Below are positions 1-6,182 of a stretch of 6,949 nt of DNA, one piece after another. The stretch's first letter is position 1, and each line of letters begins with the position of its first letter. The translations under genes were made by a program, and so were the position numbers. Under the pieces are notes generated by a model. The model worked only from the letters and a program-made list of their open reading frames with translations, searched no databases and was not told the origin of the DNA. Source of the DNA: Burkholderiales bacterium (GTDB taxonomy: Bacteria > Pseudomonadota > Gammaproteobacteria > Burkholderiales > SHXO01); assembly GCA_026125625.1 (NCBI GenBank), contig JAHCKU010000169.1, positions 1-6,949 on the forward strand. The letters run 5' to 3'.

Positions 1-1133
1 TCCTGAAAGCCTTCGATGCCGAGACCGGCAAGGAACTGTGGCATACGTGGGCGGTGCCCGGACCGGGCGAGCCCGGCCACGAGACCTGGCCGCAGGAAGG
101 TCGCTGGAAGGACGCGTGGAAGATCGGCGGTGCCACCATGTGGATGCCCGGCAACTACGATCCCAAGACCGACATGCTGTACTGGGGCGTGGGTAACGGC
201 TCGCCGTGGTTCGGCGACCAGCGCCCTGGCGACAACCTCTACGTCGCCTCGGTCCTCGCCATGAATCCCAACGATGGCGCCATCAAGGGCTACTTCCAGT
301 ATCACTGGAACGATTCGTGGGATTGGGCCGGGATGAACGCGCCCACGCTGGTGGATATCAAGCGTGATGGCAAGACGGTCACGGGCTTGGTCAGTGCGCA
401 ACGCAACGGCTACATGTACTGGCTGGAGCGTACACCGGGCGGATCGATCAACTACCTCAACGCCAAAGCCTACGTCAAGCAGAACGTGTTCAAGTCGCTC
501 GACGCGGAAGGCCGGCCGACGTACAACGAGGAGCACAAGCCCGGTACCGGCAAGGCTGCCATCTACTGCCCGAGTCTGTGGGGCGGCAAGGACTGGCCGT
601 ATGAAGCGTACAGCCCGAGAACCGGCATGCTCTACGTTCCGTTCAACGACAACCACTGCATGCAGCTGGAGGGCAAGATCCAGGAGCGCATCCCGGGTCA
701 ATGGTCTGCCGGCATCGACATTCCCGACATCAAGCTGATCGTCGACAAGAATCCCGCGTACATCGGCGGGATCCAGGCGTGGGATGTCAACAGTGGCAAG
801 GAAGTCTGGAGAGAGCAGTACACGAAGTCGTGGAACTGGGGTTCGATCATGACCACGGGCAGTGACCTGATCTTCGCCGGTGGCACCAGCGATCGGATGT
901 TCCGTGCCTACGACGCCAAGAACGGCAAGCTGCTGTGGGAGTTCAAGACCAACTCCGGCATCATCTCGCCGCCCTCGAGCTTCGCCATCGACGGCAAGCA
1001 GTACATCGCGGTGGTCTCCGGCTGGGGTGTGGATGCAGCCTTCGTGCAAGGGCTGATGCACGATCTGTCCGGCTGGGAGCCCAAGGAAGTGGCGCAAGGC
1101 GGCACCGTCTGGGTCTTCGCGCTCAGCGACTGA
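1..1133 (+). CDS. PQQ-dependent methanol/ethanol-type dehydrogenase, C-terminal part (5' truncated by window)
   Basis: Quinoprotein alcohol dehydrogenases of this family oxidise alcohols in the periplasm with pyrroloquinoline quinone and pass electrons to a c-type cytochrome. The frame is open from base 3 and gives 376 residues; complete members have about 570-620, so roughly the first 200 residues (signal peptide, vicinal-cysteine disulfide) lie upstream. Eight-bladed propeller signatures are clear: GGATMWMPGNYD, then GVGNGSPW, whose Asn (codon 195-197) matches the metal ligand. SWDWAGMN carries the catalytic Asp (codon 321-323). Later come WGGKDWPYEAYSPRTGMLYV, AWDVNSGKEVW, FRAYDAKNGKLLWEF and the final blade AVVSGWG. 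The residue two after the catalytic Asp is Ala, not the Asp typical of lanthanide enzymes, so calcium is the inferred metal. The protein ends in VWVFALSD with no C-terminal haem domain, so it is not a quinohaemoprotein. The substrate cannot be told from this fragment. Confidence 0.95.
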   Translation, partial: LKAFDAETGKELWHTWAVPGPGEPGHETWPQEGRWKDAWKIGGATMWMPGNYDPKTDMLYWGVGNGSPWFGDQRPGDNLYVASVLAMNPNDGAIKGYFQYHWNDSWDWAGMNAPTLVDIKRDGKTVTGLVSAQRNGYMYWLERTPGGSINYLNAKAYVKQNVFKSLDAEGRPTYNEEHKPGTGKAAIYCPSLWGGKDWPYEAYSPRTGMLYVPFNDNHCMQLEGKIQERIPGQWSAGIDIPDIKLIVDKNPAYIGGIQAWDVNSGKEVWREQYTKSWNWGSIMTTGSDLIFAGGTSDRMFRAYDAKNGKLLWEFKTNSGIISPPSSFAIDGKQYIAVVSGWGVDAAFVQGLMHDLSGWEPKEVAQGGTVWVFALSD

Positions 1134-1160
1134 TCAAGCAATAGCTGCCTGAGCAGGACC

Positions 1161-1191
1161 AGCCCGGCATCGCGAGGTGCCGGGCTTTTTT
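1161..1191 (+). terminator. Intrinsic terminator of the PQQ dehydrogenase gene
   Basis: A perfect 9-bp stem (AGCCCGGCA at 1161-1169 with TGCCGGGCT at 1178-1186) encloses an 8-base loop and runs straight into six T residues (1186-1191). It starts 28 bases after the stop codon. The T tract is only on the + side, so it should stop transcription from the dehydrogenase. It lacks the same feature for the convergent - strand gene. Confidence 0.93.
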
Positions 1192-1239
1192 CATTCAAGG
1201 AGGCTCTGAGCGAATCTCGCGATGCGCGGATGTCGACGC

Positions 1240-2292
1240 TCAGAACAGATCGAGCTCGCTTTCGCGCAAGGCTTTCGTCGCCAGCACGCCTTCGGCGACC
1301 AGCGCTTCGTAGCCGCGCACCTGATTGCGTCCACTCTGCTTGGCGTAGTACAAGGCATCGTCCGCACGTTCGAACACGACTGTTGGATCGTCACCTCTCA
1401 CGGCGCCGCTGTAGCCGATGCTCACCGTGACGTGGCCGATCTGAGGGAAGGCATAGGCTTCCACCTGCCGGCGGAATCGTTCCAGGGCGGTGTGCGCCCC
1501 ATCGTCATCCGTGGGCGAGAGCAGCACCACGAATTCCTCGCCGCCGAAACGGAACAGGGCGTCGCTGGCGCGAAAGCAGCTGCGCATGAGTTGCGTCATG
1601 AGCAGCAGGACCTCGTCGCCGAACAGATGACCGAAGCGATCGTTGATGCGCTTGAAGAAGTCGATATCCACGATCGCCAGCCATGGATGCTCATGCGGCA
1701 TGGCGTTGCGCCGGCGTCCGATCAGCTGGATCGTGTGCTTCGAACTGTCGATCACGCTTTGATGCGCGATGCGGCGGGCGAACACGGTGTCGAAAGTCTT
1801 GCGGTTGGGCAGGCCGGTGAGCGTGTCGTGCTCGCTGTAATCGAGCAGCGTGATGTGGTTGCGGTAGATGCGCAGCACTCCGTCCACCAGTTCCTGCTGT
1901 GCTGGGTCGAGGGCGCGCTCATGCTCGACTTCGAGCACGCCGACCACGGTATTGGTTGCGTGCAGCGGGAAGTAGTGCACGCTGGCGCTTCCGTCCAGGG
2001 CCGGCATGTGCACCGGCGCACCGCTGCGCCAGCATTCGTGCATGCCCTCCATGTCCATCAGCAGCGGACACTCGATCGCCTCCATCAGCGGGTCGTACAT
2101 GGCAATCGGATGACCGGGGCGCAGCCCTGCCATCAGTCGCGCATGCAGGACCTGTCGATGCTCGACCACGTGCCACAGATTGAGCACCCGTGCGCCCAGC
2201 AGCCTGCCCAGCACTTCGGTTACCGAAATGCCAAGCAGATCGCGGTCGCGTTCGCTGGTGAGCTCGGCAACGCAGGAAATCGAATCTGGCAT
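1240..2292 (-). CDS. GAF-GGDEF diguanylate cyclase
   Basis: Predicted cytoplasmic enzyme of 350 residues that condenses two GTP into cyclic di-GMP. No membrane segment or signal peptide is visible. Residues 1-150 resemble a GAF-type sensor domain (ends HATNTVVGVLEVEHE), but the ligand is unknown. Residues about 151-330 are a complete GGDEF domain: DTLTGLPNR (156-164), metal-binding VDIDFFKRIND (208-218), the active-site GGEEF (250-254) and ADDALYYAKQSGRN (310-323). An RxxD inhibitory site (R241-D244) sits exactly five residues before GGEEF, which in this family mediates product feedback inhibition. About 20 extra residues (182-204) lie between the first helix and the first strand of the domain. 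There is no EAL domain. The ATG at 2292 is the only usual start after an in-frame TAG about 50 bases upstream, but it lacks a clear Shine-Dalgarno. The gene lies 120 bases downstream of the reductase on the same strand and may be partly co-transcribed with it. Confidence 0.94.
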   Translation of the reverse strand: MPDSISCVAELTSERDRDLLGISVTEVLGRLLGARVLNLWHVVEHRQVLHARLMAGLRPGHPIAMYDPLMEAIECPLLMDMEGMHECWRSGAPVHMPALDGSASVHYFPLHATNTVVGVLEVEHERALDPAQQELVDGVLRIYRNHITLLDYSEHDTLTGLPNRKTFDTVFARRIAHQSVIDSSKHTIQLIGRRRNAMPHEHPWLAIVDIDFFKRINDRFGHLFGDEVLLLMTQLMRSCFRASDALFRFGGEEFVVLLSPTDDDGAHTALERFRRQVEAYAFPQIGHVTVSIGYSGAVRGDDPTVVFERADDALYYAKQSGRNQVRGYEALVAEGVLATKALRESELDLF

Positions 2293-2412
2293 GCTCGAAG
2301 GGCGGGGGCGGGAACCACATCTGGTCGGGCGACCGCAGGGCTAACGGTCGTTCGCCGGGATACTTAAGGGCCGACCCGATGGCACCCCCTATCTCTTCTA
2401 AAGTACAGCCTG

Positions 2413-3411
2413 CTAGGCCACGCGTACCAGCTGTTTGCCCAGATTGGCGCCCTTGAGCATGCCGATGAAGGCCTTGGGCGCATTCTCCAGCCCCTCGGCC
2501 ACGGTTTCCCGGTAACGGAGGCGGCCCTGCGCGACCCAGCCCGCCAGCTGCTGGACCGCGCGCGCATACAGGTCGAGGCGGTCGGTGACGATGAATCCCT
2601 GCAGCCTGACGCGGTTGACCAGCAGCGAGCGCAGGTTGGTGATGCCGTAGGGTTCGACGCTGTTGTAGTCGGAGATCATGCCGCACAGCGCGATACGCGA
2701 GAACGGATTGAGCAGGCGCAGGACGTTATCCATCACTGTCCCGCCCACGTTCTCGAAATAGCAGTCGATGCCGTCGGGGCAGGCAGCGCGCAGATCCTCG
2801 TACAGACGCCCGGCCTGGTAGTCGACGCAGGCGTCGAAACCCAGCTCCTGCACCGTGTAGTCGCATTTGGCTTTGCCGCCGGCGATACCTACGGCACGGC
2901 AGCCCTGCATTTTCGCAAGTTGACCGACGATGCTGCCCACCGCACCGGAGGCCGCGGACACCACCACGGTTTCACCGGCACGCGGCCGGCAATGTTCCAG
3001 CAGACCGGTCCAGGCCGTTGCACCGGGCATGCCGGCCACGCCCAGGTAGGCCGACAGCGGCACCAGATCCGGGTCGACGCGTACCAGGCCCTCGCCGTTG
3101 CTCACCGCGTACTGCTGCCAGCCGAGCGGTCCGACCACGAACTCGCCCACGGCGAATTTCCCGCCGGAGGAGGCGACCACTTCACCGACCGCTCCACCGA
3201 CCATGACCTCGCCGATATCCACCGATTTCGCGTACGACTTGGCGCTGCTCATGCGTCCGCGCATGTAGGGATCGAGTGACAGCCAGTGGATCCTGATCAG
3301 CATCTGTCCCGGGCCGGCTTGCGGCAGCGGCGTTTTCACCATCTCGAAGTCGGATTCCTGGACCCAGCCGCTGGGCCGGCTGGCGAGCAGGATCTGCATG
3401 TTGGTCGTCAT
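2413..3411 (-). CDS. NADP-dependent oxidoreductase of the CurA/YncB (MDR) family
   Basis: A 332-residue zinc-independent medium-chain reductase, similar in type to curcumin reductase, leukotriene B4 12-hydroxydehydrogenase and 2-alkenal reductases. These reduce carbon-carbon double bonds next to a carbonyl using NADPH. The N-terminal catalytic fold carries the family hallmark LSLDPYMRGRM (44-54). The Rossmann half has VSAASGAVGS (151-160) for the dinucleotide, IAGGKAKCDY (176-185) in the phosphate-binding region, and YFENVGG (218-224). The C-terminal GMLKGANLGKQLVRV is also typical, and the length is normal. The structural-zinc cysteine cluster of classical alcohol dehydrogenases is absent. 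I chose the ATG at 3411 because MTTNMQILLASRP is a normal family start and a strong Shine-Dalgarno precedes it; the open frame continues far upstream but is non-homologous there. It is divergent from the DUF1330 gene. The natural substrate is unknown. Confidence 0.93.
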   Translation of the reverse strand: MTTNMQILLASRPSGWVQESDFEMVKTPLPQAGPGQMLIRIHWLSLDPYMRGRMSSAKSYAKSVDIGEVMVGGAVGEVVASSGGKFAVGEFVVGPLGWQQYAVSNGEGLVRVDPDLVPLSAYLGVAGMPGATAWTGLLEHCRPRAGETVVVSAASGAVGSIVGQLAKMQGCRAVGIAGGKAKCDYTVQELGFDACVDYQAGRLYEDLRAACPDGIDCYFENVGGTVMDNVLRLLNPFSRIALCGMISDYNSVEPYGITNLRSLLVNRVRLQGFIVTDRLDLYARAVQQLAGWVAQGRLRYRETVAEGLENAPKAFIGMLKGANLGKQLVRVA

Positions 3412-3418
3412 GGGTGCG

Positions 3419-3424
3419 CTCCTC
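3419..3424 (-). promoter_or_regulatory. Shine-Dalgarno of the CurA-type reductase
   Basis: Read on the - strand this is GAGGAG with seven bases before the ATG at 3411. It fixes that start against the much longer open frame running upstream to about 4098. Confidence 0.8.
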
Positions 3425-3472
3425 GTGTTCGGTGTTCGACCCATGATAACCTCTGCCCGCTGACAGGTAGTG

Positions 3473-3489
3473 CCGGGCTTGCCGCCCGG
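3473..3489 (+). repeat. GC-rich hairpin in the leader of the DUF1330-like gene
   Basis: CCGGGC and GCCCGG form a perfect 6-bp stem around a 5-base loop (TTGCC), extendable by a G-U pair. The stem ends 21 bases before the ATG at 3511 and has no T tract, so it is not an ordinary terminator. It could lie just upstream of the ribosome-binding region, or could be a DNA-level palindrome for a regulator. Chance is also possible in GC-rich DNA. Confidence 0.35.
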
Positions 3490-3510
3490 TTCGAGCAGGA
3501 TGGGAAGTGC

Positions 3511-3843
3511 ATGGTCGTATACGCATTGAACGTATTCAATCTGTTGCCGGGTAAGGAAGCCCAGTACCGCGACTACAGCGTCAAGGCCGGCAGGATCATC
3601 TACGGCTTCGGCGGCAGGGTGGTGGCCTCCGGCTGGCAGCCGCTGCGCCGCATGCACGAGGATCGCGAGCGCCGCCATTTCATCGTCGTCGAGTTTCCCA
3701 GCGAAACGGTGTTTCAACAGTTCGTCGACGAGGCCGAGCGTCAGAACATTCACGATCTGCGCGAGACGGCGTGCAGCGACTACATCTGGACCTTGTACCA
3801 GCCGTGGGACTTGCGCGAGTGGGTCAGGACAGGACCGCAGTGA
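3511..3843 (+). CDS. DUF1330-like small protein (dimeric alpha/beta-barrel fold)
   Basis: A 110-residue soluble protein with no signal peptide or membrane segment. Its pattern matches the DUF1330/ferredoxin-like dimeric alpha/beta-barrel families. The first strand is MVVYALNVFNL (1-11), then the helix GKEAQYRDYSVKAGRII, the loop GGRVVASG that is typical of DUF1330, a central strand HFIVVEFPS and the helix ETVFQQFVDEAERQNI. The tail to residue 110 (about 25 residues, rich in Trp and Tyr) is longer than the core. The biochemical role of the family is not established; related folds include monooxygenases and stress-response barrel proteins. The ATG at 3511 starts right at the first strand; GGGAAG just before it and AGGA ten bases upstream are mediocre ribosome-binding candidates. 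It is divergent from the CurA-type reductase and followed after 77 bases by the hydrolase, so both pairings are possible partners. Confidence 0.75.
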   Translation: MVVYALNVFNLLPGKEAQYRDYSVKAGRIIYGFGGRVVASGWQPLRRMHEDRERRHFIVVEFPSETVFQQFVDEAERQNIHDLRETACSDYIWTLYQPWDLREWVRTGPQ

Positions 3844-3920
3844 CGTAACGATGGTCGGCCAGTCATGATCACGCGCATCGCCTGCGCCATTCCGCCTCTG
3901 CGGACTACGTCCGGCCAGCG

Positions 3921-4625
3921 GTGAAGCCGACGCTGGTCCTTCTTCCCGGGCTGCTGTGCGATCGGGCGCTGTGGGCGCCGCAGATCGACGCGCTGGCGGA
4001 TGTGTGCACGCCGTGGGTTGCCGACCTGACACGCGACGATTCCGTGGAAAAGATGGCCGCGCGTGTCCTGGACGAGGTCCAGGCCGCGCATTTCGCACTC
4101 GCCGGACTGTCCATGGGCGGCTACGTCGCGTTCGAGATCATGCGCCAGGCGCCGGAGCGTGTGACGCATCTCGCGCTGCTGGATACGCGTGCACGGCCGG
4201 ATTCACCGGACGAGGCGGAGCGGCGCAAGACGCTCATGCGCATCACCGAGGCGGCCAGGAGCTTCGCACCGGTCAACAAGCGCATGATGCCGCTGCTGGT
4301 GCACGCAGCGCGGCTGGGCGACGGCGAGCTCGTTCGCATCATCCAGGAGATGGCCGATCGCACCGGCATTCCCGGCTATCTGCGCCAGCAGCAGGCGATC
4401 ATGTCGCGCGCGGATTTTCGTCCCACGCTCAAGCACATCGCGTGTCCGACCCTGCTGCTGTGCGGCCGCCAGGACGCCATCACCCTGGTCAGCTTTCACG
4501 AGGAGATGGCCAGCCAGATGCCGCACGCGCGCTTCCTGATCCTGGAACAGTGCGGTCACCTGTCGACGCTGGAAAAGCCGGACGAAGTCAATGCGGCACT
4601 GCGCAGCTGGCTAGGGAAACACTGA
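3921..4625 (+). CDS. Alpha/beta-fold hydrolase
   Basis: A 234-residue cytoplasmic serine hydrolase of the alpha/beta superfamily (esterase, lipase or lactonase-like). An oxyanion-hole segment LLPGLLCD (7-14) follows the first strand. The nucleophile elbow is GLSMGG, with Ser64. The acid is Asp185 in LLLCGRQDAIT and the base His213 in EQCGHLS, so the full Ser-Asp-His triad is present in the usual order and spacing. The LPG...LCD opening followed by a short cap with many Arg and Met residues resembles small proteobacterial hydrolases of unknown substrate. The start is GTG at 3921: the frame is closed by TAA at 3846, no in-frame ATG lies between, and MKPTLVLLPG is a normal N-terminus. No convincing Shine-Dalgarno precedes it, so translation may be weak or coupled to the DUF1330 gene ending 77 bases upstream. 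No terminator was seen after it. Confidence 0.92.
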   Translation: MKPTLVLLPGLLCDRALWAPQIDALADVCTPWVADLTRDDSVEKMAARVLDEVQAAHFALAGLSMGGYVAFEIMRQAPERVTHLALLDTRARPDSPDEAERRKTLMRITEAARSFAPVNKRMMPLLVHAARLGDGELVRIIQEMADRTGIPGYLRQQQAIMSRADFRPTLKHIACPTLLLCGRQDAITLVSFHEEMASQMPHARFLILEQCGHLSTLEKPDEVNAALRSWLGKH

Positions 4626-4717
4626 ACAGGTCTTGCGCAGCGCGAGGCTTATGCAGTGTGCCGCTTGGCATGCCACGGCCGGTGCATCGTCGTTCTGCAC
4701 GTTGGAGGCGACAGATG

Positions 4718-4726
4718 TGCTATAAG
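4718..4726 (+). promoter_or_regulatory. Extended -10 promoter candidate for the aminotransferase gene
   Basis: TGCTATAAG matches the extended -10 pattern (TGn followed by a TATAAT-like hexamer with one mismatch). No good -35 is present at 16-18 bases. A 5-bp inverted repeat GTGCA (4682-4686) / TGCAC (4696-4700) lies just upstream and could be an operator. The predicted start near 4733 would give a leader of about 107 bases before the ATG at 4840. Confidence 0.45.
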
Positions 4727-4737
4727 AATCGCCAGCC

Positions 4738-4804
4738 TCGGACGGCGCATCGCGCGCGGTCCGACGCTTCTGCTTGATAGACGACAACTACAGGGCGATC
4801 GGAC
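4738..4804 (+). repeat. Three-part inverted repeat in the aminotransferase leader, able to form alternative hairpins
   Basis: TCGGAC occurs at 4738-4743 and again at 4799-4804, with its complement GTCCGA between them at 4759-4764. The middle copy can pair perfectly with either outer copy but not both. No T tract follows and no known riboswitch was recognised. Both pairings are only 6 bp, so this may be chance. Confidence 0.3.
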
Positions 4805-4839
4805 TTCCTTCGCCCGCAGGTTTCTTTCGAGAGACTCCC

Positions 4840-6060
4840 ATGGCAGACGTAAGCCGACGCGCCCGCGAACTGGGCACCGAGAACGCATTCGTCGTTCTCG
4901 CGAAGTCAACAAGCTGATGCGTGAAGGACGCGACATCATCTCGCACCTGCATCGGACAGCCGGATTTCCACACGCCGACCAACATCCAGGACGCAGCGAT
5001 AAAGGCCATCCGCGACGGCAAGCACGGCTACACGCCTTCGGCCGGCATCGTCGAGCTGCGTGAGGCGGTGGCGCGCGACATCGCGCGCACGCGCGGCCTG
5101 CAAGTCGATCCGGCTGATGTGGTGGTGGGCGCCGGTGCGAAGCCGTTCATCGGCTACACCATTCTGTCCGTCACCGACTACGGGGCGGGCGACGAGGTGA
5201 TTTATCCCAACCCGGGATTCCCCATCTACGAATCACAGATCAGGGCCAATGGCGCGGTGCCGGTGCCGATCCATCTGCGCGAGTCGCGCGCATTCAACTT
5301 CGATCCGCAGGAGCTGGCCGACAAGATCACCCCACGCACCAGGCTGCTCATCCTCAATTCGCCGCACAATCCGACCGGCGGCATCATTGCGCGCAAGGAC
5401 ATGGAAGCCATCGCCGATATCCTGCGCAGGCATGAGCAGGTATGGGTGTACGCCGACGAGATCTATGGGCGGCTGGTGTACGACGGTCAGTTCACCTCGA
5501 TCGCCGCGCTGCCGGGCATGCAGGAGCGCACCATCATCTCGGACGGCTGCTCCAAGACCTGGGCCATGACCGGGTGGCGGCTGGGCTTCGTCGCCAATCG
5601 CAAGCTCGCGCCGTACTTCACCACCTGGATTACCAATACCGAGTCGTGCGCCTCCCAGATCAGCCAATGGGCGGCGGTGGAAGCGCTCGAGGGTCCGCAG
5701 GAGGATGCCAACCGCATGCGCGACATCTTCTTCGAGCGTCGCAATCTCATCGTCGAACTGCTCAACCAGGTGCCGGGTGTGACTTGCCAATCGCCCGGGG
5801 GGGCGTTCTACGTCTGGCCCAACGTCACGCAGGCATGTGCGATGGTGGGGGCGAAGGATTCCGAGGTGCTGCGTGCGCGCCTGCTCAACGAGGCCGGGGT
5901 GGCGGTGCTGGCCGACATTCATTTCGGCCCGCGCGTACCCGACGAAGGGCAGCACATCCGCTTCAGCTACGCTGCCTCGAACGACGCGATCCGCGAAGGA
6001 GTGGAGCGCATGGCCCGATTCATTCGTGACAATACGCGCGGCGCGCGCAGCGCTGCGTGA
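4840..6060 (+). CDS. Class I/II PLP-dependent aminotransferase with two compensating frame disruptions near the N-terminus
   Basis: A fold-type I enzyme that transfers amino groups between amino acids and 2-oxoacids; relatives are annotated as aspartate or aromatic/branched aminotransferases, and the substrate here is unknown. If the two indels are corrected it is 406 residues, a normal length. Landmarks in that numbering: CIGQPDF (37-43), the PNPGFPIYES segment, NSPHNPTGG with Asn177, VYADEIYG with Asp206 (pyridine nitrogen), SDGCSKTWAMTGWRLGF with Schiff-base Lys239, SPGGAFYVWP, and HIRFSYAAS with substrate-binding Arg374. I chose ATG 4840 because MADVSRRARELGTENAFVVLA is a typical start and GAGAGA lies five bases upstream. 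As written, that frame hits TGA at 4915-4917. The middle of the N-terminus (EVNKLMREGRDIIS, 4902-4943) is in another frame, and the original frame resumes at 4948. The only intact alternative start is GTG 4921, which would drop about 27 residues but keep every catalytic residue. Confidence 0.88.
4900..4947 (+). other. Paired compensating indels (-1 then +1) in the aminotransferase N-terminus
   Basis: Up to 4901 the protein matches the family in one frame (ENAFVVLA). From GAA at 4902 to TCG at 4943 the family-like peptide EVNKLMREGRDIIS is in the frame one base off. From TGC at 4948 it returns to the first frame (CIGQPDF). So one base is missing at about 4901/4902 and one is extra within CACC at 4944-4947. 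Without correction, translation from 4840 ends at TGA 4915-4917. Confidence 0.85.
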
Positions 6061-6110
6061 AAGGCTGACGCCATAAGCGCAGGCGGACGAGCCCGTGCGC
6101 CGCATGCCGG

Positions 6111-6139
6111 TTGACGCATGATGCGCTGCATATAATAAT
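6111..6139 (+). promoter_or_regulatory. Sigma70-type promoter of tonB
   Basis: A -35 box TTGACG (6111-6116) and a -10 box AATAAT (6134-6139) are separated by exactly 17 bases, each one mismatch from consensus. A perfect TATAAT (6131-6136) also overlaps the -10 but at a poor spacing of 14. An 11-bp palindrome, CGCAT-G-ATGCG (6115-6125), overlaps the end of the -35 box. The start codon is about 40 bases downstream of the -10. Confidence 0.7.
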
Positions 6140-6152
6140 GATTCTCATTCGG
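6134..6152. promoter_or_regulatory. Fur box over the tonB -10 region
   Basis: The stretch AATAATGATTCTCATTCGG matches 13 of 19 positions of the consensus Fur box (GATAATGATAATCATTATC), with the central TAATGAT...TCATT core retained. It covers the -10 element, so iron-bound Fur would block RNA polymerase. This is the expected control of a tonB gene in proteobacteria. Confidence 0.78.
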
Positions 6153-6168
6153 TAGCCGCATGCAGTCT

Positions 6169-6175
6169 GAGGGAG
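6169..6175 (+). promoter_or_regulatory. Shine-Dalgarno of tonB
   Basis: GAGGGAG lies seven bases before GTG at 6183 within a purine-rich run (6169-6179). It supports the GTG start over the ATG at 6160, which is in another frame, and the ATG at 6258, which is inside the membrane helix. Confidence 0.7.
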
Positions 6176-6182
6176 AGAGTCC

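Larger units (their letters stand above)
3412..3510. promoter_or_regulatory. Divergent intergenic region between reductase and DUF1330 genes
   Basis: This 99-bp stretch must hold the promoters for both divergent genes. It contains a tandem 7-bp repeat GTGTTCG (3425-3431 and 3432-3438). A - strand -10-like TATCAT (3443-3448 on the + strand) has no recognisable -35. The GC-rich hairpin at 3473-3489 lies near the DUF1330 gene. No known operator consensus was recognised, so the functional assignment rests on position only. Confidence 0.4.

Noticed and set aside
1207..1242. Inverted repeat TGAGCG/CGCTCA at the stop of the GGDEF gene as a possible - strand terminator
   Set aside because: The arms are only 6 bp, 24 bases apart, and no T-rich tract follows on the - strand.
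1222..2367. Long + strand open frame of 381 codons opposite the GGDEF gene
   Set aside because: It is antisense to a gene with complete GGDEF motifs. Its peptide is a low-complexity His/Ala/Val-rich shadow with no recognisable domain, as is common in GC-rich DNA.
3443..3471. - strand promoter for the reductase (TATCAT as -10)
   Set aside because: The hexamer 17 bases upstream (ACTACC) does not resemble a -35 box, so it is mentioned only within the intergenic entry.
3412..4098. Upstream extension of the reductase frame on the - strand
   Set aside because: The extension overlaps the DUF1330 and hydrolase genes on the other strand, has no homology-like content, and the Shine-Dalgarno at 3419-3424 fixes the start at 3411.
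4651..4680. TGCC-GCTT-GGCA hairpin and GGCATGCC palindrome after the hydrolase as a terminator
   Set aside because: The stem is only 4 bp and no T tract follows.
4900..4950. Programmed ribosomal frameshifting in the aminotransferase
   Set aside because: Two opposite shifts 45 bases apart would be needed, and there is no slippery heptamer at either point, so indels are far more likely.
5233..6105. 290-codon - strand open frame opposite the aminotransferase
   Set aside because: The sense strand carries the full set of PLP motifs; the antisense peptide is Arg/Gly/His-rich and has no recognisable family features.
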